Shown: positions 1 to 11,109, numbered from the stretch's first letter. The stretch is DNA of 64,000 nt from Cavia porcellus (GCF_034190915.1 NW_026947488.1:8380501-8444500); one strand, 5' to 3'. Notes: generated from the letters alone by a model not told the origin. Translations and numbers: made by a program.

Positions 1-2239
1 AAGAATTTAAATTTTAAATGTAAATAAAATGATGCTGTGATACTATTGTCCAAGTCGTCCCTGTCTATGATTGTATCTATACACACTGTAGCACATGTAC
101 TGTAACTTAGAAATTGTTACTTCTGAACGTCAGAGTTTGTTTCTAGTATTGCTATAACTCAAATCCCAGTGGTCACTCTGACATTCAAAAAAAGAATTGC
201 TCTTCTTTGCAGATGAACAGAATGTGTCTTTCTGTCTGGTGGAGTGAGTTTTATCTGGGAGAACAGTCAAAGGAATTACACATTTTTTGTTTCTCATTTT
301 CTGAAAGGAGCTAAGCCAAATGGTGTAGTACACAATGCCAAGTGACCCTAATAAATACTGTCTTCCTGCTTCTGAAGGTATTTAAAATCTCCTGCGGACT
401 GTCTCCAAACTGGCAATAGGACTTATTTCCAGATAAAAACTTACATCGTGAATTTAATCCACAGGGAGGGGAGGTATCAGGCTTTTTTTCAGACATATTT
501 AGTCTGTGTCATCACGTTTTCATTGAGTCCAACACTTGCCTTTAGCTATTTTGTTTCTGTGAAAGATAATAAATAGTGAAGTTCACAAAACAAGGTACTT
601 TTAAGGAAGAATTACGCAGTTCTATGCAGTCTGTACTGGCCACCAGAAAGACCCTATTTTATTGAATGGAATGACAGGCAGCTGACATCCAGAATTCAGA
701 GGCAGATGTCAATCTGGCTGTTGACTTTGTCCTTCTCATCCTGACCCTCTCTCTCTCTTTGGACAGTCATGGCTCACAGATGAACAAAAGGCTTCCACAA
801 TGGAGAAAACCTCACTGCTTTAAGTTTTATCAGCTTTTCCGAACACTGTTTATCCCCTCAATAAGTGATAACTGGAGAGGAGGGAAGAGGCAGCAGGAAC
901 AAACCCCAAGCTTGAACGCTCAGGAGAGGCGTCACCTGGGCCAGGCTGCTGTGGAGTACAGAGAGTGCGCTTGAATTCGGGGGGCTCCATTACCACTGCC
1001 ACCTCCACCACTGTGTCAAAGTGTGAGAAGTGACCACAGACAACACGGTCAACTCTGTTGTACCTGGGTTCCCTCAACTGATTATGTAAACAGTGGCACA
1101 TTTCAAATGCATAGCACAACACATAGGACCGAAACTCTCTGCATTTTAACTGGGATATCGTGGTATTGTTATTTTTAGCACAGCTCCTAGCTATGAGCAG
1201 AGATGAGTCAGACAGTCCCACAGGGACAAATGGATTTCTTCATTCACCACTAAATAAACATCAATGATTGCAAAACTGTGCCCCCAGAAGAAAATGTGGA
1301 TAAGCCACCATTAGCTCCTACCCTAATAATGTCAGAAATAAACATTTTCAGTAATGGAAAGTAAGTTCAACTATCACACTAGCAAAACTGTCAACAAGTG
1401 CTCATAATTGCATGCTCTAGGTAATTGCAAAGGCTGTTATTATACAAATGATGCACAAAAGCCCCGAGAAAGTAGATTCTGGGAGCAGCTGCGTGTACTC
1501 TCAGCTGTCTTTACTGTGTCCTGAGCTGGAAGTCAGAATTTCACACTTTCTCACACTTTCGTGCTAAATGTGATTTTTCATATCAAAGACAGTATTTTCA
1601 AATGAAAACACTGGTTATTGAAACATAACAGAGATCTACACAAGGCTAACACTAAGTAGGAAAACATTCCAGAAATCACCGTCCTGTGTATCTCTAACAA
1701 CTTGCCACTTTTACTTGAGTAGATTTCTATGTTAGTTGCTCACTCAAATTCTGCATTTGGATGAGCAAAATATGTCTTTAAAAATCGTATTGATACTATG
1801 TTCCCAGTCCTGTCTCCTCCCCTCCAAACCTGCCACTTCCTCAAAGTGGCACCTGGAGACTGCTGTCCCCAGCCGCTGTGGCTAGCTTCACATCACTATT
1901 TTGCTTCTTATTCATTTCCAGTTGATCACCTACACTGCTAGCTTTACCTACAAACATATACTCACAGCTCACCATGTATGTCCAGTGAGGACAAAGAGCC
2001 ATTACCTGCTGTCCATATTATTAAAATAATAATAGCAGAGTTGACAAATAGCTGACAATGTCATATGTGCCTAGCACCCACCCTTGTATTTTACAGGTAA
2101 AACGATTTACGTGTTCTCATACCATGACAAATGTGACTGTTATGTTTATCCAGCCCATGAGGAAACAGGCCAGTGGGGCCCTGCTCCTGCCTCCACTGCC
2201 CAGGCCTGTTCTCAGCACGCAGACAGAAGTCCCATCCTG
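1..2239. other. No gene or clear repeat recognised
   Basis: I see no convincing coding sequence, RNA gene or repeat here. The ORFs are short, overlap on both strands, and show no domain or codon pattern. A small local duplication of the motif ctcacactttc occurs near 1540-1560. Unique or very old decayed sequence is the likely content. Confidence 0.5.
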
Positions 2240-2760
2240 CTAGCTCTGGCTTCACTTTTTGCAGTGGCTTCCCACACCCCGGAAGGCAAACTCAGCTCCG
2301 GAAGACAAACAGAACACTCTGAATCAAATCCTTCATCCCTTTTACCAGATCCCACTCTGAGCCAGCCACATCATCACAGATGTTCTGGAACATTCTGGTC
2401 AGCTCTGCCTCAACTCATTCCGAGCTGTGTTCTCTGTCGCCTCCCTCTGGTCCTCTGGGTCTACTCGGAAACCGTCTTCTCATCGAACCCTGCCTGGCTG
2501 CTCTATTGAAATGTCTGCCTCTTCTCACCACAACAGTTTGCATCCAAAGACCTTGATTTTTCTTCTCTAGCAACTGCTATCTTCAGGGATGCGGAATGTT
2601 TCACTTCTCTGTTTTATTTAATGTCTGCCTTCAACCCATGATGAAAGGCCACCTCTTTTGCCTTCGTTATTATATCTGAATAGTGTAGAGCAGGGTCTGG
2701 AACACAGAACACAGCACACGGTTAATACATACTTGCTGAATACAATAAGTAAATACAAGT
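2240..2760 (+). mobile_element. L2 LINE 3' fragment
   Basis: The order of landmarks follows the L2 3' end: a cttcccaca-type segment, a run about catcatcacag/ctggtcagctctgcctc, a tgtctgcct block, and a terminal part in which gtctggaacacagaacacag is followed by ttaatacatacttgctgaat. This mirrors the well-known L2 ending (one-nucleotide-spaced 'cctggcacatag ... aataaatatttgttgaat' pattern). The 141-residue open frame over 2084-2509 lies within this remnant and is not a gene. The copy is old and highly diverged, so limits are approximate. Confidence 0.55.
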
Positions 2761-4205
2761 AAAGCACAATTTACAAAACCAAGCATTTATGTAGCCTGAA
2801 AAACTAAGCTTTATGTAAGTGAAGCCTTGTGAAGAATGCACATACATTGCTGTAACAGCTACAGAATGGATCTGTGAACTGCATGTATTAGTTTTTTTTG
2901 GGAGTCTACTTCTGCTGGAGCTTCAATAGGTCTTCAAAATCCAGGTTTTAACAACGTGATATTAAAAAACAGGCTTTGAGGAGGTCAGTAGGCCATCAAG
3001 CTCCCCATTATGAATGGGAACAAGGTCCCTAAAAAAGGCTCGCCAGCACTGATCTGGAGGATTTCCCCATACACACCAGACACCACTGCCTTGTTCTTGA
3101 ACTCGCAACCTTCAAAAATGTTACAAATTCATGCTCTAATTAGCCTTTTTCCTGTGTTTTATCTTTCACAGTTATGCAGATCCTCTCGTTTCATCTTCTT
3201 TAATCTTAAGACATTTGTCCTCAAGAGCTGTCTTTGATTTCAGTATTAATCTAATTCTGCTGCATAAAAATCATCCCCAAATAGCATTTCATCCAAAGCA
3301 ATTCACCAGTAACCCTGCACACCTCCGGCCTGAGCTTTGTAATCTATAAATTGGATGTTCATCTCTAAATAATCAAGAAATAACTCAAGTTTGAATTCAC
3401 CTCTTCCAGCAAGATTCTGAAATGTGAATCTATTCAACTGCAATTTCCCTTTTCTATCACCTTTTTCTACTATTCCATGTCTTTAGATACTTAGCTCTCC
3501 TGTAATTACTTTTCCCCACCAAGAAGTGGCTTCTGCTAATGTGATTTTCTTTAAAATGTGCTCAAGTTAAAATTGTACCTAACATTTGAATGTAGGCTTT
3601 CATTTTCAAAGTCTAATGCATAAATTTGCTTTATTTTACAAGCTTGCAGTATCAACGTTTGAGAAAGTGTCACACATGTATTAAATAGAATCTTGCTGTA
3701 ACTCCGCAAAATCTCTTGCATTTAGATAACACGATGGGTCCATCAAAGTAAAACATCAAAGTAAACTGAGATTGATTTTGCTTTTTAAAAATATTTTCAC
3801 AAAGTATTTAAAATGTAAGCTTTCAATTTAGACTTTTCTCATTTATTTATTTATTTTATTCATAAGACTTTTATTTAAAGATCATCTATCTGTATTACTC
3901 TTAATTGTCTTTTGAAATGAAATTAAACTAAACTACAACATTATGTCTTCAAGTTTACCAACATCTTAATTCACCAGGGTTGCTCGTTTCTTATCTTTAG
4001 TTAAATAGCTTTGTATTGGATTCATTTCATTCAATTATACACATTAAACATTGTTCTTCTTGTTCTCATATTCACAAATTTGTTACTTTAGAGAATTTTA
4101 TCTGTATTTCTAATATAACAAATTAAAGTTTAATAACATACTAAATAGACATTAAAATGATATTGCCTTTATTCCCCATATTAGTTAATTATATCCATCA
4201 TTTAA
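2761..4205. other. Unassigned AT-rich DNA
   Basis: No gene, tRNA or clear transposable element recognised. The sequence is AT-rich with short poly-T and ATTT runs near 3840-3860. Likely unique intergenic or intronic DNA. Confidence 0.5.
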
Positions 4206-4415
4206 TTTTTTTTTTTTGAAATAAGGCTTGAACCTTGGGACATTCTATCACTAAGATATATCCCAGCTCTTCTTCTTTCTTTTTCTTTTTTTCTGTCCTT
4301 TTCCTTTTATCTTGAGACAAAAGTTACATCAAATTACCCGGGCTGTATTGAAACTGTTGCTTTAATCTCCAAAGTAACTGGAATAACAGACATGCACCAC
4401 CATACTTGGCCAGAA
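4206..4415 (-). mobile_element. B1+ID composite SINE, antisense
   Basis: Read on the minus strand, an ID-like half (tRNA-Ala related; here seen as cttgaaccttgggacattc ... cccagctc after a T-run) is joined to a 7SL-derived B1 half (tgagacaaaag ... gggctgtattgaa ... ctggaataacagacatgcacca). The two are separated by a T/C-rich linker at 4268-4305. Order and orientation fit the fused B1-dID type of SINE known from several non-murid rodents. The copy is diverged. Confidence 0.6.
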
Positions 4416-5100
4416 TTAGTATTATTATTATGAAAATAATAGATGCAGAACCTAATTATAATTATGGTATCACCTGAAAGAAAATGTAGATTTGGAAAAA
4501 GTAACTGTGCTTCTGCTTATTTTGTACTCATAGAAAATATTATTACACATCATATTTAGAAATCATTACCTAAACTTAAGCTATCAAATGAAATATCGTG
4601 TTGAGATTGAACTAACGTATCTAAGCCATGTAAGACCCATAAACTGGAGTAACAGCTTTCTCCCCACTACCTAAATTACTCAGGTCTAGTTAGAGATAAA
4701 GCAAACATACAATAGTGTTTATTTGGTAGCAAAAGGATGCAATCAATTATAATATAGGTTTAGATTTGGCTAAAACTTTAGTTGATTAACAAAAAAATTT
4801 TATATTATTCTATTTTTATTTGCTACTTTACATATTATTTAAATGCTTTGTCAGCCACTGTAATCAAAATAAATCAGTATCTTTATAGGACAGTAGTAGG
4901 AACTGACGTTGGATGAGATATTATAAGTCTAACAATTTTCCATTTGTTTGCTATACTGAGTTTAGGAATGATGCTATTTTGCTTTCTTGTAGATATTCAT
5001 TGGAGAAGAGCCAAATTAAGACATTCCTCTGTTTAACAAAAGTTTCAGACTCTACTTGGAGGGAGGTCATCGGAACAAGAAGAATAATGTTTAATGTGTG
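4416..5100. other. Unassigned AT-rich DNA
   Basis: No recognisable gene or repeat. The segment ends at the 5-bp target copy that precedes the LTR at 5101. Confidence 0.5.
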
Positions 5101-5496
5101 TAATGGTTGATACATTGTGCCAACCTGAGAAGTTCAGAAATTTAATTAAGTGACTCAGCAGGGAGCCAGAGTCCTTACTTTATAGACATCCTCAGTTTGT
5201 GAAAGAGGAGGGCGCAGAGGTCCTGTGAGTGCTGCATCTTCCCAGGCCGGAAAAGCTGCCTGCTTATAATGTAAGGGAGGAAACGAGGCTGGTCCTTCCC
5301 CTGCGTGTTTTTCTCTTGCTGCTTTTGCTGTCTTCTGCTGCATTGAAGTTTTGCCCTGGTGCCATGTCGCCGTGCCTTGGAGCCAGCTGATTATGGACTG
5401 AAACCTCTACAAACTGTATGCTAAATAAACCTTTCCTTTCTTAATTTTGATTGTCAAGTATTTTGTTCCAGAAACAAGAGAAAAATAACCAAGACA
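5101..5496 (+). mobile_element. Solo LTR, MaLR-like 3' half
   Basis: The 396-bp element is bracketed by a 5-bp direct repeat, GTGTG at 5096-5100 and 5497-5501, as expected for an LTR integration. Its 3' part has the rodent MaLR signature: ccttggagccagctga, tatggactgaaacctc, an AATAAA signal in ctaaataaacctttcc, and a terminal ccaagaca. The 5' half (gttgatacattgtgccaacc onward) is unlike the MaLR LTRs at 12462 and 55053 but matches the element at 7508. No internal retroviral sequence follows, so it is a solo LTR. Confidence 0.7.
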
Positions 5497-5504
5497 GTGT
5501 GTAT

Positions 5505-5650
5505 TCAGGTGAGTAATTGTGCAGATCTGATATTGTGGAATTAATTTGTATTTCCTTCAAGGCTAATTATACTGAATATCTTTTTCAGCTGCTTAATGAT
5601 ACAAGAAGTGTCTGTTTTGTTCATGTCTTTTGCCTAGTTTCTAACTAACT
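5505..5650 (-). mobile_element. L1 fragment, antisense
   Basis: The run tttgtatttccttcaaggct ... aagaagtgtctg ... tgttcatgtcttttgcctag is the antisense of the conserved L1 ORF2 3' region, where the same phrases occur in many mammalian L1s. The fragment is short and has no visible tail. Confidence 0.5.
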
Positions 5651-5910
5651 CTGGTTTTGGTGTTGAACTTTAGGTTGTATGATCTATCTTCACGTATTGC
5701 TGTCACGGATTTGATGCTGTGTCCAGCCAATGTTGTGTCATATTGTAAGACTGGATTCCCTGGTGCAGCTGTTTTTGCAGATGATGTTCTAAGGAATAAT
5801 GAGGTGAAACAAGGTCTTAACAGTGAGACCCAGATCTGCTAGACTGGTGTCATTGTAAGAAGGGATACTCACTCCAGAGAGCCAGCTCTCATGTACCTGT
5901 GTGGGCTTGA

Positions 5911-5990
5911 TCTCCTCTCCTCTCCTCTCCTCTCCTCTCCTCTCCTCTCCTCTCCTCTCCTCTCCTCTCCTCTCTTCTCCTCTCCTCTTC
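5911..5990 (+). repeat. (TCTCC)n microsatellite
   Basis: About thirteen near-perfect TCTCC units, then degenerate C/T-rich sequence to about 6040. The plus strand is all pyrimidine, so the stretch can form mirror-repeat triplex structures. The 85-residue Leu/Ser/Pro open frame across it is an artefact of the repeat. Confidence 0.95.
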
Positions 5991-6184
5991 CTTCATCTTC
6001 CTATCCTCCCTCTCCTTCTTTTTTCTCCTTTTCTTCTTGCAAGCACAAATAAGAATAGCCATACAAAGGCAAATCTAGAAGATGAGCCTCATAAAACAAA
6101 CCAGGAAAAGTTTCTGCCCATTCCACTTTTGAAAAAGATTTGTGTAGAATTAATGTGAATTTTATTTCAAATGTCTAGTTAAAT

Positions 6185-6480
6185 TCTCTGGTAAAACCAT
6201 TGTAACCTGTAGGTTTTTCTCACTGGGTTTTTGAATTATGAATTAAGCCTCCCTAAAAATTATGAGACTACTTGCATTATCTGTTTTATGTTGACAGTCT
6301 GTGTATTTTGAGAAACTGGTCTGTTTTGTCTAAACTGTAAAATTCCTTTATCATCATGTTACACTGAACCCTGTCTTTCAGTGATGGAGGGCTGTGGTGG
6401 TGTCTGCGTTACCCATAACACTGGTGACTTTGTCCTAGGTTTTAATTTTCATCAATTATACTGGAGGTTTACCAGGTTTT
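6185..6480 (-). mobile_element. Probable antisense L1 ORF2 fragment
   Basis: The order of weakly conserved phrases (ctgtaggtttttctcactgg, gagaaactggtctgttttgt, tttatcatcatgtta) resembles the antisense of L1 reverse transcriptase coding sequence. It is in the same orientation as the better fragment at 5505. It is strongly diverged, and a repeat-library alignment is required for certainty. Confidence 0.35.
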
Positions 6481-6830
6481 TTTTTTTTTCCTTCTTGGTT
6501 CGTATTGTATACATTTATTTACTTATTTTTAATTTAAAAGAGAGAAAACACAGAAAAGAAAAACAAAAAACAAAAGAGACAAATAATAAGAACAATGAAC
6601 TCCAAACAATAACATTATAGGCTTTGAAAACAAGATGACAGGAAGTTAGCAATGGTTGTTGTATTGAATGCTGTTATCTTCAAAAGAGTTGCTTAGATTA
6701 TCCGACATTGATGTGCAAAACTGATGAAATCATATGAGTATTAACTGTTCTTTTCCAAGAACCAATAGAATTAGTAGTACAGTCATCTTAGCTATCTTAC
6801 GTATATACATACAAATTTGTCTTCTTCCTC
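6481..6830. repeat. Unclassified repeat, copy 1
   Basis: This segment shares an ordered set of phrases with 19795-20015: an A-rich run of aaacaaa/aaaga type, a ttgttgt block, then aactgttcttttccaagaac followed by gtagtacagtcatc. The second copy has aaactgttctttttgatgaa then gtagtatagttatc. Two copies with the same order imply a dispersed repeat, possibly an old L1 3'UTR. I cannot name the family. Confidence 0.4.
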
Positions 6831-7189
6831 TTCCCTTCCTTCTTTCCTCCTTTCCCAGTTACTTTCCCCTTTGAGCAGTTTCTTATCTTGACACAGTATT
6901 TACTATAGATTTTGGATCTTATTTCATGTTGAAAAACTACTTTTTATTTAACTACATTTGTGAATTTCCTGTTTATATTATTAATATCTGCTTTTATGGG
7001 AAAGATCAATTCACAATTGGAGGAGGATAATTTGTTAGCTATTGCAGATTCTTATCTAAATCCATTAATTGATTAGATATTGTAAAGTAATCATATTCTA
7101 ATTTCATCATTGCTTATTTATTTAGCAAAATATTTCCTATAGAAATGTCCTCTCATCAACTATTTAATTAATCTTTGTAGCCTAAAAGA

Positions 7190-7330
7190 GAGATCTTTCT
7201 CACTTTTTCACTTCTTTTTAATTTAAAAAATACTTTTGTGGGTATAAGTTATGTAACAAGTGTACCCATACTGGATATCTGAAATATTTATTTACCTTTA
7301 TTTTCTATTAACAATAATTCTATGCATTTG
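7190..7330 (+). mobile_element. Possible old L1 3'UTR fragment
   Basis: The run tttaatttaaaaaatacttttgtgggtataagt ... gtgtacccatactggatatctgaaat resembles the 3'UTR opening of ancient L1M elements. Weak, based on recall of that pattern only. Confidence 0.3.
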
Positions 7331-7507
7331 TTTAAACTACTTTTTGTGTTTTAGTTATTAGTTGTGGGTTAGAGTAATAGAAGCTGTGATTTCCAGGTCA
7401 AAGACGAACACAACATGTTCTTTCTGGAATTATCTACGTTCCCTCCATATGAGACATATAATATTCTATCTCAGATTTGACAATTATATTGAAAGACATC
7501 ATAATCC

Positions 7508-8130
7508 CTGATACATTGTATCAATCTGAGAAATCTAGAAGTTTATGCAACTCAGCAACTCCATAACATGGGGTAGGAGGATGTCATTCATTGTGTCAAC
7601 TTGCGAATTTTAGAAGTTTAACTATGTGATTCAGGATGGGGGACAGGGTCCTTACTTTGTAAACATCCTCAGCCCGCACAAGAGGAGGGGATGGAGATGG
7701 TATGGGTGCAAGGTCCCCCTCCCCGGGCGGCAGTCTGCATATAATAAAAGGGACATGAGGAAGGACTGATTGCTGGTTCTTCGGAGGAGCTCCAGTCTTC
7801 GCTTTCAACTTGGACATTGTTTCCTGGCCTCTGCACAAAGCATTTGGCTTCTGCCTGGGACTCTTCAGCTCTTCAGTGTAGGCTTTTCAGCCTTTGTCAT
7901 AGATTCTTCAACCTTCAGCATTCTGTCACGGATCCATCAGCTCCCCGATATGAATTTGCAGGGAACACTACCGTGAGCCCCAGACCTTAGGCTGGACCCT
8001 TCCGCTCCAGCATGCAGACGCCCTCTGCACACTTCCTTATCCGACTCTGTGACTGGCCATTGTAAGACTATCATGTAATTTCTTACACATTTGTATATCT
8101 TGTGTTATCTCTGTTTCTCTAAACCCTGCA
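7508..8130 (+). mobile_element. LTR-like element, 5' part shared with 5101 LTR
   Basis: Phrases attgtgtcaacttgcg, tagaagttta, gtccttactttgtaaacatc and caagaggaggg match the first 150 bp of the LTR at 5101. The 3' half differs, ending in gtaatttcttacacatttg and ctctgtttctctaaaccctg. The first 50 bp are partly repeated (7508-7556 and 7585-7635), so two pieces may be joined. A possible TATA-like tataataaaag lies at 7740. The 80- and 68-residue open frames here are chance. No family name can be assigned from memory. Confidence 0.55.
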
Positions 8131-8165
8131 CACAGCATCTGTGACAGAAAATGCTCTGATAAACA

Positions 8166-8340
8166 TCATGATACACTCCTGTAATTCCAGGAAGCTGAGG
8201 CAGAAGGACCATAAGCTTAAGCCCAATAAAGTTATAGGTTAAAAATAAAATTTATAAATAAGGGCTGGTGATGTGGCTCAGTAAGAAGGCCCTGGGAGCA
8301 ACCCCCAGTATTCCAAAAAGAGGAAGAACACTCTCCAAAA
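8166..8340 (+). mobile_element. B1+ID composite SINE
   Basis: A degenerate B1 half (cactcctgtaattccag, gaagctgaggcagaagga) is followed by an A-rich linker (aaaataaaatttataaataa) and an ID half (gggctggtgatgtggctcag, aacccccagtattcc). This is the classic fused B1-dID arrangement, here in sense orientation. There is no clear target duplication. Confidence 0.7.
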
Positions 8341-8624
8341 AATGAAGAAGAAAGGGATGGAGGGACCACAAAGGAAATCCCTGGAGTGGTCAAACGTGCT
8401 GCAAAGAGAAAGATTCACCAGGGAAACTGTAAACAGATCATGGACTTCCCAGGAAGTAAAGAATGTTAAAAACAGTGCTTCTTGTAGAAATTCACCTGAT
8501 CACAAATATTCCTCACTGTCGGTGTCACTCCCGGCCGGCAGGAAGGACACACAACAAAGTCTGGCAGTGGACAACCTTTTCTTTTATTTTCCTTCTCCGT
8601 ACAGCCTGCCCCGGGAATCCTCCC

Positions 8625-8800
8625 GGCCGAAGCCTCTGTTGGTCCGCTCCCCGCGGCTCCTTGCGTGCTTCTCCCTACAGTCTGTCCCGAAGCCTCTACC
8701 GGTCCGCTCTCCGCGGCTCCTTGCGTGCTTCTTCCTACAGTCTGTCCCGAAGCCTCTACCGGTCCGCTCTCCGCGGCTCCTTGCGTGCTTCTTCTGCTTC
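8625..8800 (-). repeat. 60-bp tandem repeat in LTR R region
   Basis: Units begin at 8641, 8701 and 8761 with an exact 60-bp period (ggtccgctc ... gcggctccttgcgtgcttc). A partial unit lies upstream. On the transcribed (minus) strand they fall between the TATA box and the polyadenylation signal, so they lengthen the R region. Confidence 0.93.
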
Positions 8801-8846
8801 TTTTTTCGTGGCGGGAGAGGCACTCACTTTTATAGGGTTACAGTGG

Positions 8847-8882
8847 CCAATCAGTTCAAAGTGCGCGATGCGGGCTGATTGG
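8847..8882 (-). promoter_or_regulatory. LTR core promoter: CCAAT boxes (TATA adjacent at 8828-8833)
   Basis: On the minus strand, a CCAAT (8882-8878) and an inverted one (8847-8851) precede a ctataaaagtg TATA box at 8833-8828. The predicted start is about 25-30 bp further, near 8800, just before the 60-bp array. The polyadenylation signal AATAAA is complementary to 8583-8588. Motifs are read directly; activity is inference. Confidence 0.7.
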
Positions 8883-8911
8883 CTAACATCAGTTGTTGCT
8901 AGGCAGACTAT

Positions 8912-9060
8912 CTTACAGGGCGGGTTGTGAAGCAGGAGATCTTACAGGGCGGGTTGTTTACCAAGCAGGAAGCAGGAGATCTTACAGGGCGGGTTGTTTA
9001 CCAAGCAGGAAGCAGGAGATCTTACAGGGCGGGTTGTTTACCAAGCAGGAAGCAGGAGAT
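8912..9060 (-). repeat. 40-bp tandem repeat in LTR U3
   Basis: Three exact 40-bp units (8941-8980, 8981-9020, 9021-9060) plus one 29-bp unit lacking an internal piece (8912-8940). Each holds gggcgggttgt, a GC-box-like motif, and aagcaggaagcagga, an ETS-like GGAA site. The array sits upstream of the TATA box, where retroviral enhancers lie. Confidence 0.95.
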
Positions 9061-9174
9061 AAGCGCCATCTTAGCACACTCGATGGGAGGGGTAATCTAG
9101 CTCAGGCTTTGCTCTTTCCTACAGGCCTCACGTCCGCCAAGTAAGGTGACCGGGCTCGGCCGCGGCTCCCAACA

Positions 9175-9880
9175 TCTCACCACAATCAATACCTGGCACT
9201 GGCTTAGCACTTCTAACTCTCTTCGGAGGATTTTTCATCTCCTGTCGCAGTTTTACAGCAACTCCTGGCGGTGGAAGGAGAAAGCTGAAGAGGAGGGAGG
9301 TGATTGGCTAAAAATCATGCTAATCATCGATAAACTGTAAAGGCGTTTAAGCACTAAGGCAGTCATGATTGCATAGGATAGTTTGTGAGAGTATTTATTC
9401 GGAATAAAAAATTCTAGGATTTATCAGTGCAGTCGTGGGTATTTTATGCCTTATTGTCATGTCTTAGATGACTGCAGAGCCAGGCTCATGCAAGCTCAGG
9501 AAAAAGCACAAGGAACTTTTCCAAGATCATTCTTGAGTCCATTAAAACCGCCTCTTAGACTCTGACAAGAAAAATACATACTCATTGGATCAGCAGTACA
9601 GAATTATAATTATATTAGTAAAACACAGTGCACGTCAATGATTTCCATTACTGGTTTTGGTTATTGAATAAAAAATAGCATGTTAAATAGCTGGAAGCCT
9701 GTTTTGCAGAGAATATTTAAACTTCTTCATCCTTTTCCTTTTTATACAGATTGTTTACCTCTGTGGTTTTTATCTGAGAACAGCGAGCGTGATTTAAATA
9801 TGTGTACTAATTTGCCATACCCAGTTACTATAAAATCCACCATTAGAAACAATACTCACTTATTATCTTGAAGTTTTGTG
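9175..9880. other. Unassigned DNA
   Basis: No gene or repeat recognised between the solo LTR and the MLT1-like remnant. Confidence 0.45.
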
Positions 9881-10340
9881 GGTCAGAAGCGCATGGGTTT
9901 GGCTGGACTTGTTGCTGAGTGTGTTATGAGCCTGAAATCAAGCAAAAGGCCACTGGACTTGGAAACCCAGATCCGTGCATATACAGGTTGTTCTCAGGAC
10001 TCATCTTGATGCGTCACAGCACTGCTGGGCCTGCAGCCTTGCTGGCTGTGTGACAGGGTCCTTTCTCAGCTTTCAGGTGCCAGATACAGTCATGGGCTCC
10101 GAACATTTCTCCACCTTAAAATAGTGGCCGAGGGCTTCACTTACTTTGAACCTCTTGGACTTTTCTCTCTGCTGCCTAACTTCTGTTCTCATCTTCAATC
10201 TCTCTCTGATGCCAGCCTTATTTTTATATGTTGCTTTAAGAATTCCATGCTTATAAGGACTCAGAATTACCCTAGATTTACTTGGATAACCCTGGAGAAA
10301 CTTCCTGTCTTCCGTCTACTACCTGAATTCTGTCTGTGAA
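9881..10340 (-). mobile_element. MLT1-like MaLR LTR, antisense
   Basis: Phrases gttttgtgggtcagaagcgc, tgagcctgaaatcaagcaa, ccttgctggctgtgtgac, and a later tgcttataaggactcagaat occur in the order seen in antisense MLT1-type LTRs. The copy is old, and boundaries are approximate. Confidence 0.5.
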
Positions 10341-10554
10341 AGCTCTTCACCAAAATGCTTAGAATTTCGTGTTCGATGGAATGCCCTGGGGACGGAAACC
10401 TTCGATGTTAATTGTAGGATTCTGCCTATGTCAGCCAATAAATTTATCATGTTGCAAATTTTTCTTTTCTTTCTTTCTTTTAAGAGGGGTCTCTGGTATA
10501 GAACAGGGCTCTTTATGTCACTTTAAACATAGTCAAAATATAGAAAGCAATTTA

Positions 10555-10844
10555 CCCAGTCAGCAGGGATTTATTGAGTATCTATGGTGTGCTGGACACA
10601 CTATTCTAGATACTTTGCTCACAAAGGAAAACCACAACAAAAATGCCCTACCTCATGGGCAGCAAGACAGACAAGAAACAGAACATCATGTAGCCGAATG
10701 ATATGAAAAATGATAGAAGCAACTGTGGTACAAAATAATGCAAGAAAGTGGTGAAATTTGGCAGAGAACTGGGGATTGATGTTGTCTAGGAGATGGCTGG
10801 AGGATGCCTTGCCGATGTAATGATAGGAGTTAGAGAGCCAATCA
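10555..10844 (-). mobile_element. L2 LINE, antisense, first part
   Basis: Starts with tttattgagtatctatggtg ... gctggacacactattctaga, the reverse complement of the L2 3' terminus. It continues through aatgccctacctcatgggcag. It is interrupted by the SINE at 10845 and resumes at about 11110. Confidence 0.7.
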
Positions 10845-11109
10845 CGTACAGGGGTGCACACTTCTAGTCCCAGCTAATGTTGGAGGCTGAAGCAAGGGGA
10901 GCACTGGAGCCAAGGAGTTCAAGGCCAGTCGGGAAATCTAGAGAGATTCTGACACAAATCAAAGCAAACCACATCACAACAGAACAGAACAGAACAGAAC
11001 AGAACAAAACAAAAAACACAGGTAGGACTTGGGATACACATCAGCGGTACAGTGCTTCTTTGGCATATTTGAGGCTCTGGGTTCAATCATAAGAACCAAA
11101 TAAAACAGC
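10845..11109 (+). mobile_element. B1+ID composite SINE inside L2
   Basis: A B1 half (cacttctagtcccagctaat, ttggaggctgaagcaagggg, aaggagttcaaggccag) is followed by an (AGAAC)n linker at 10978-11005. An ID-like half comes next (ggacttgggatacacatcag, gaggctctgggttcaatcat). It splits an L2 into two parts, showing the SINE is younger than the L2. Confidence 0.65.

Larger units (their letters stand above)
8517..9174 (-). mobile_element. IAP-like ERVK solo LTR
   Basis: The 658-bp element starts and ends with TG...CA. It is flanked by near-identical 6-bp sites (cctcac at 8511-8516, tctcac at 9175-9180), the target size typical of class II (ERVK) integrations. On the minus strand it opens with TGTTGGGAGCCGCGG, the hallmark of IAP-type LTRs, followed by an AAGATGGCGCT-type motif. 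Going downstream come a 40-bp tandem array (U3), CCAAT and TATA boxes, a 60-bp tandem array (R), an AATAAA-type signal, and a short U5 ending in accgaca. It is GC- and CpG-rich in AT-rich surroundings, which suggests a fairly recent insertion. No gag/pol is present, so it is a recombinant solo LTR. The ORFs of 178, 155, 83 and 79 residues here are shadows of the arrays. Confidence 0.85.

Noticed and set aside
2084..2509. 141-residue ORF as a protein gene
   Set aside because: It lies on an L2 remnant, and the peptide has no recognised domain.
5901..6158. 85-residue Leu/Ser/Pro ORF as a secreted or membrane peptide
   Set aside because: The hydrophobic start is translated (TCTCC)n microsatellite.
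8342..8930. 178- and 155-residue ORFs with repeated Arg/Leu/Ser segments as a gene
   Set aside because: They lie over the antisense of the LTR R array; the 60-bp period produces the repeated peptide.
8880..9060. 40-bp direct repeats as a CRISPR array
   Set aside because: Units are contiguous with no unique spacers, lie within an LTR U3, and the DNA is mammalian.
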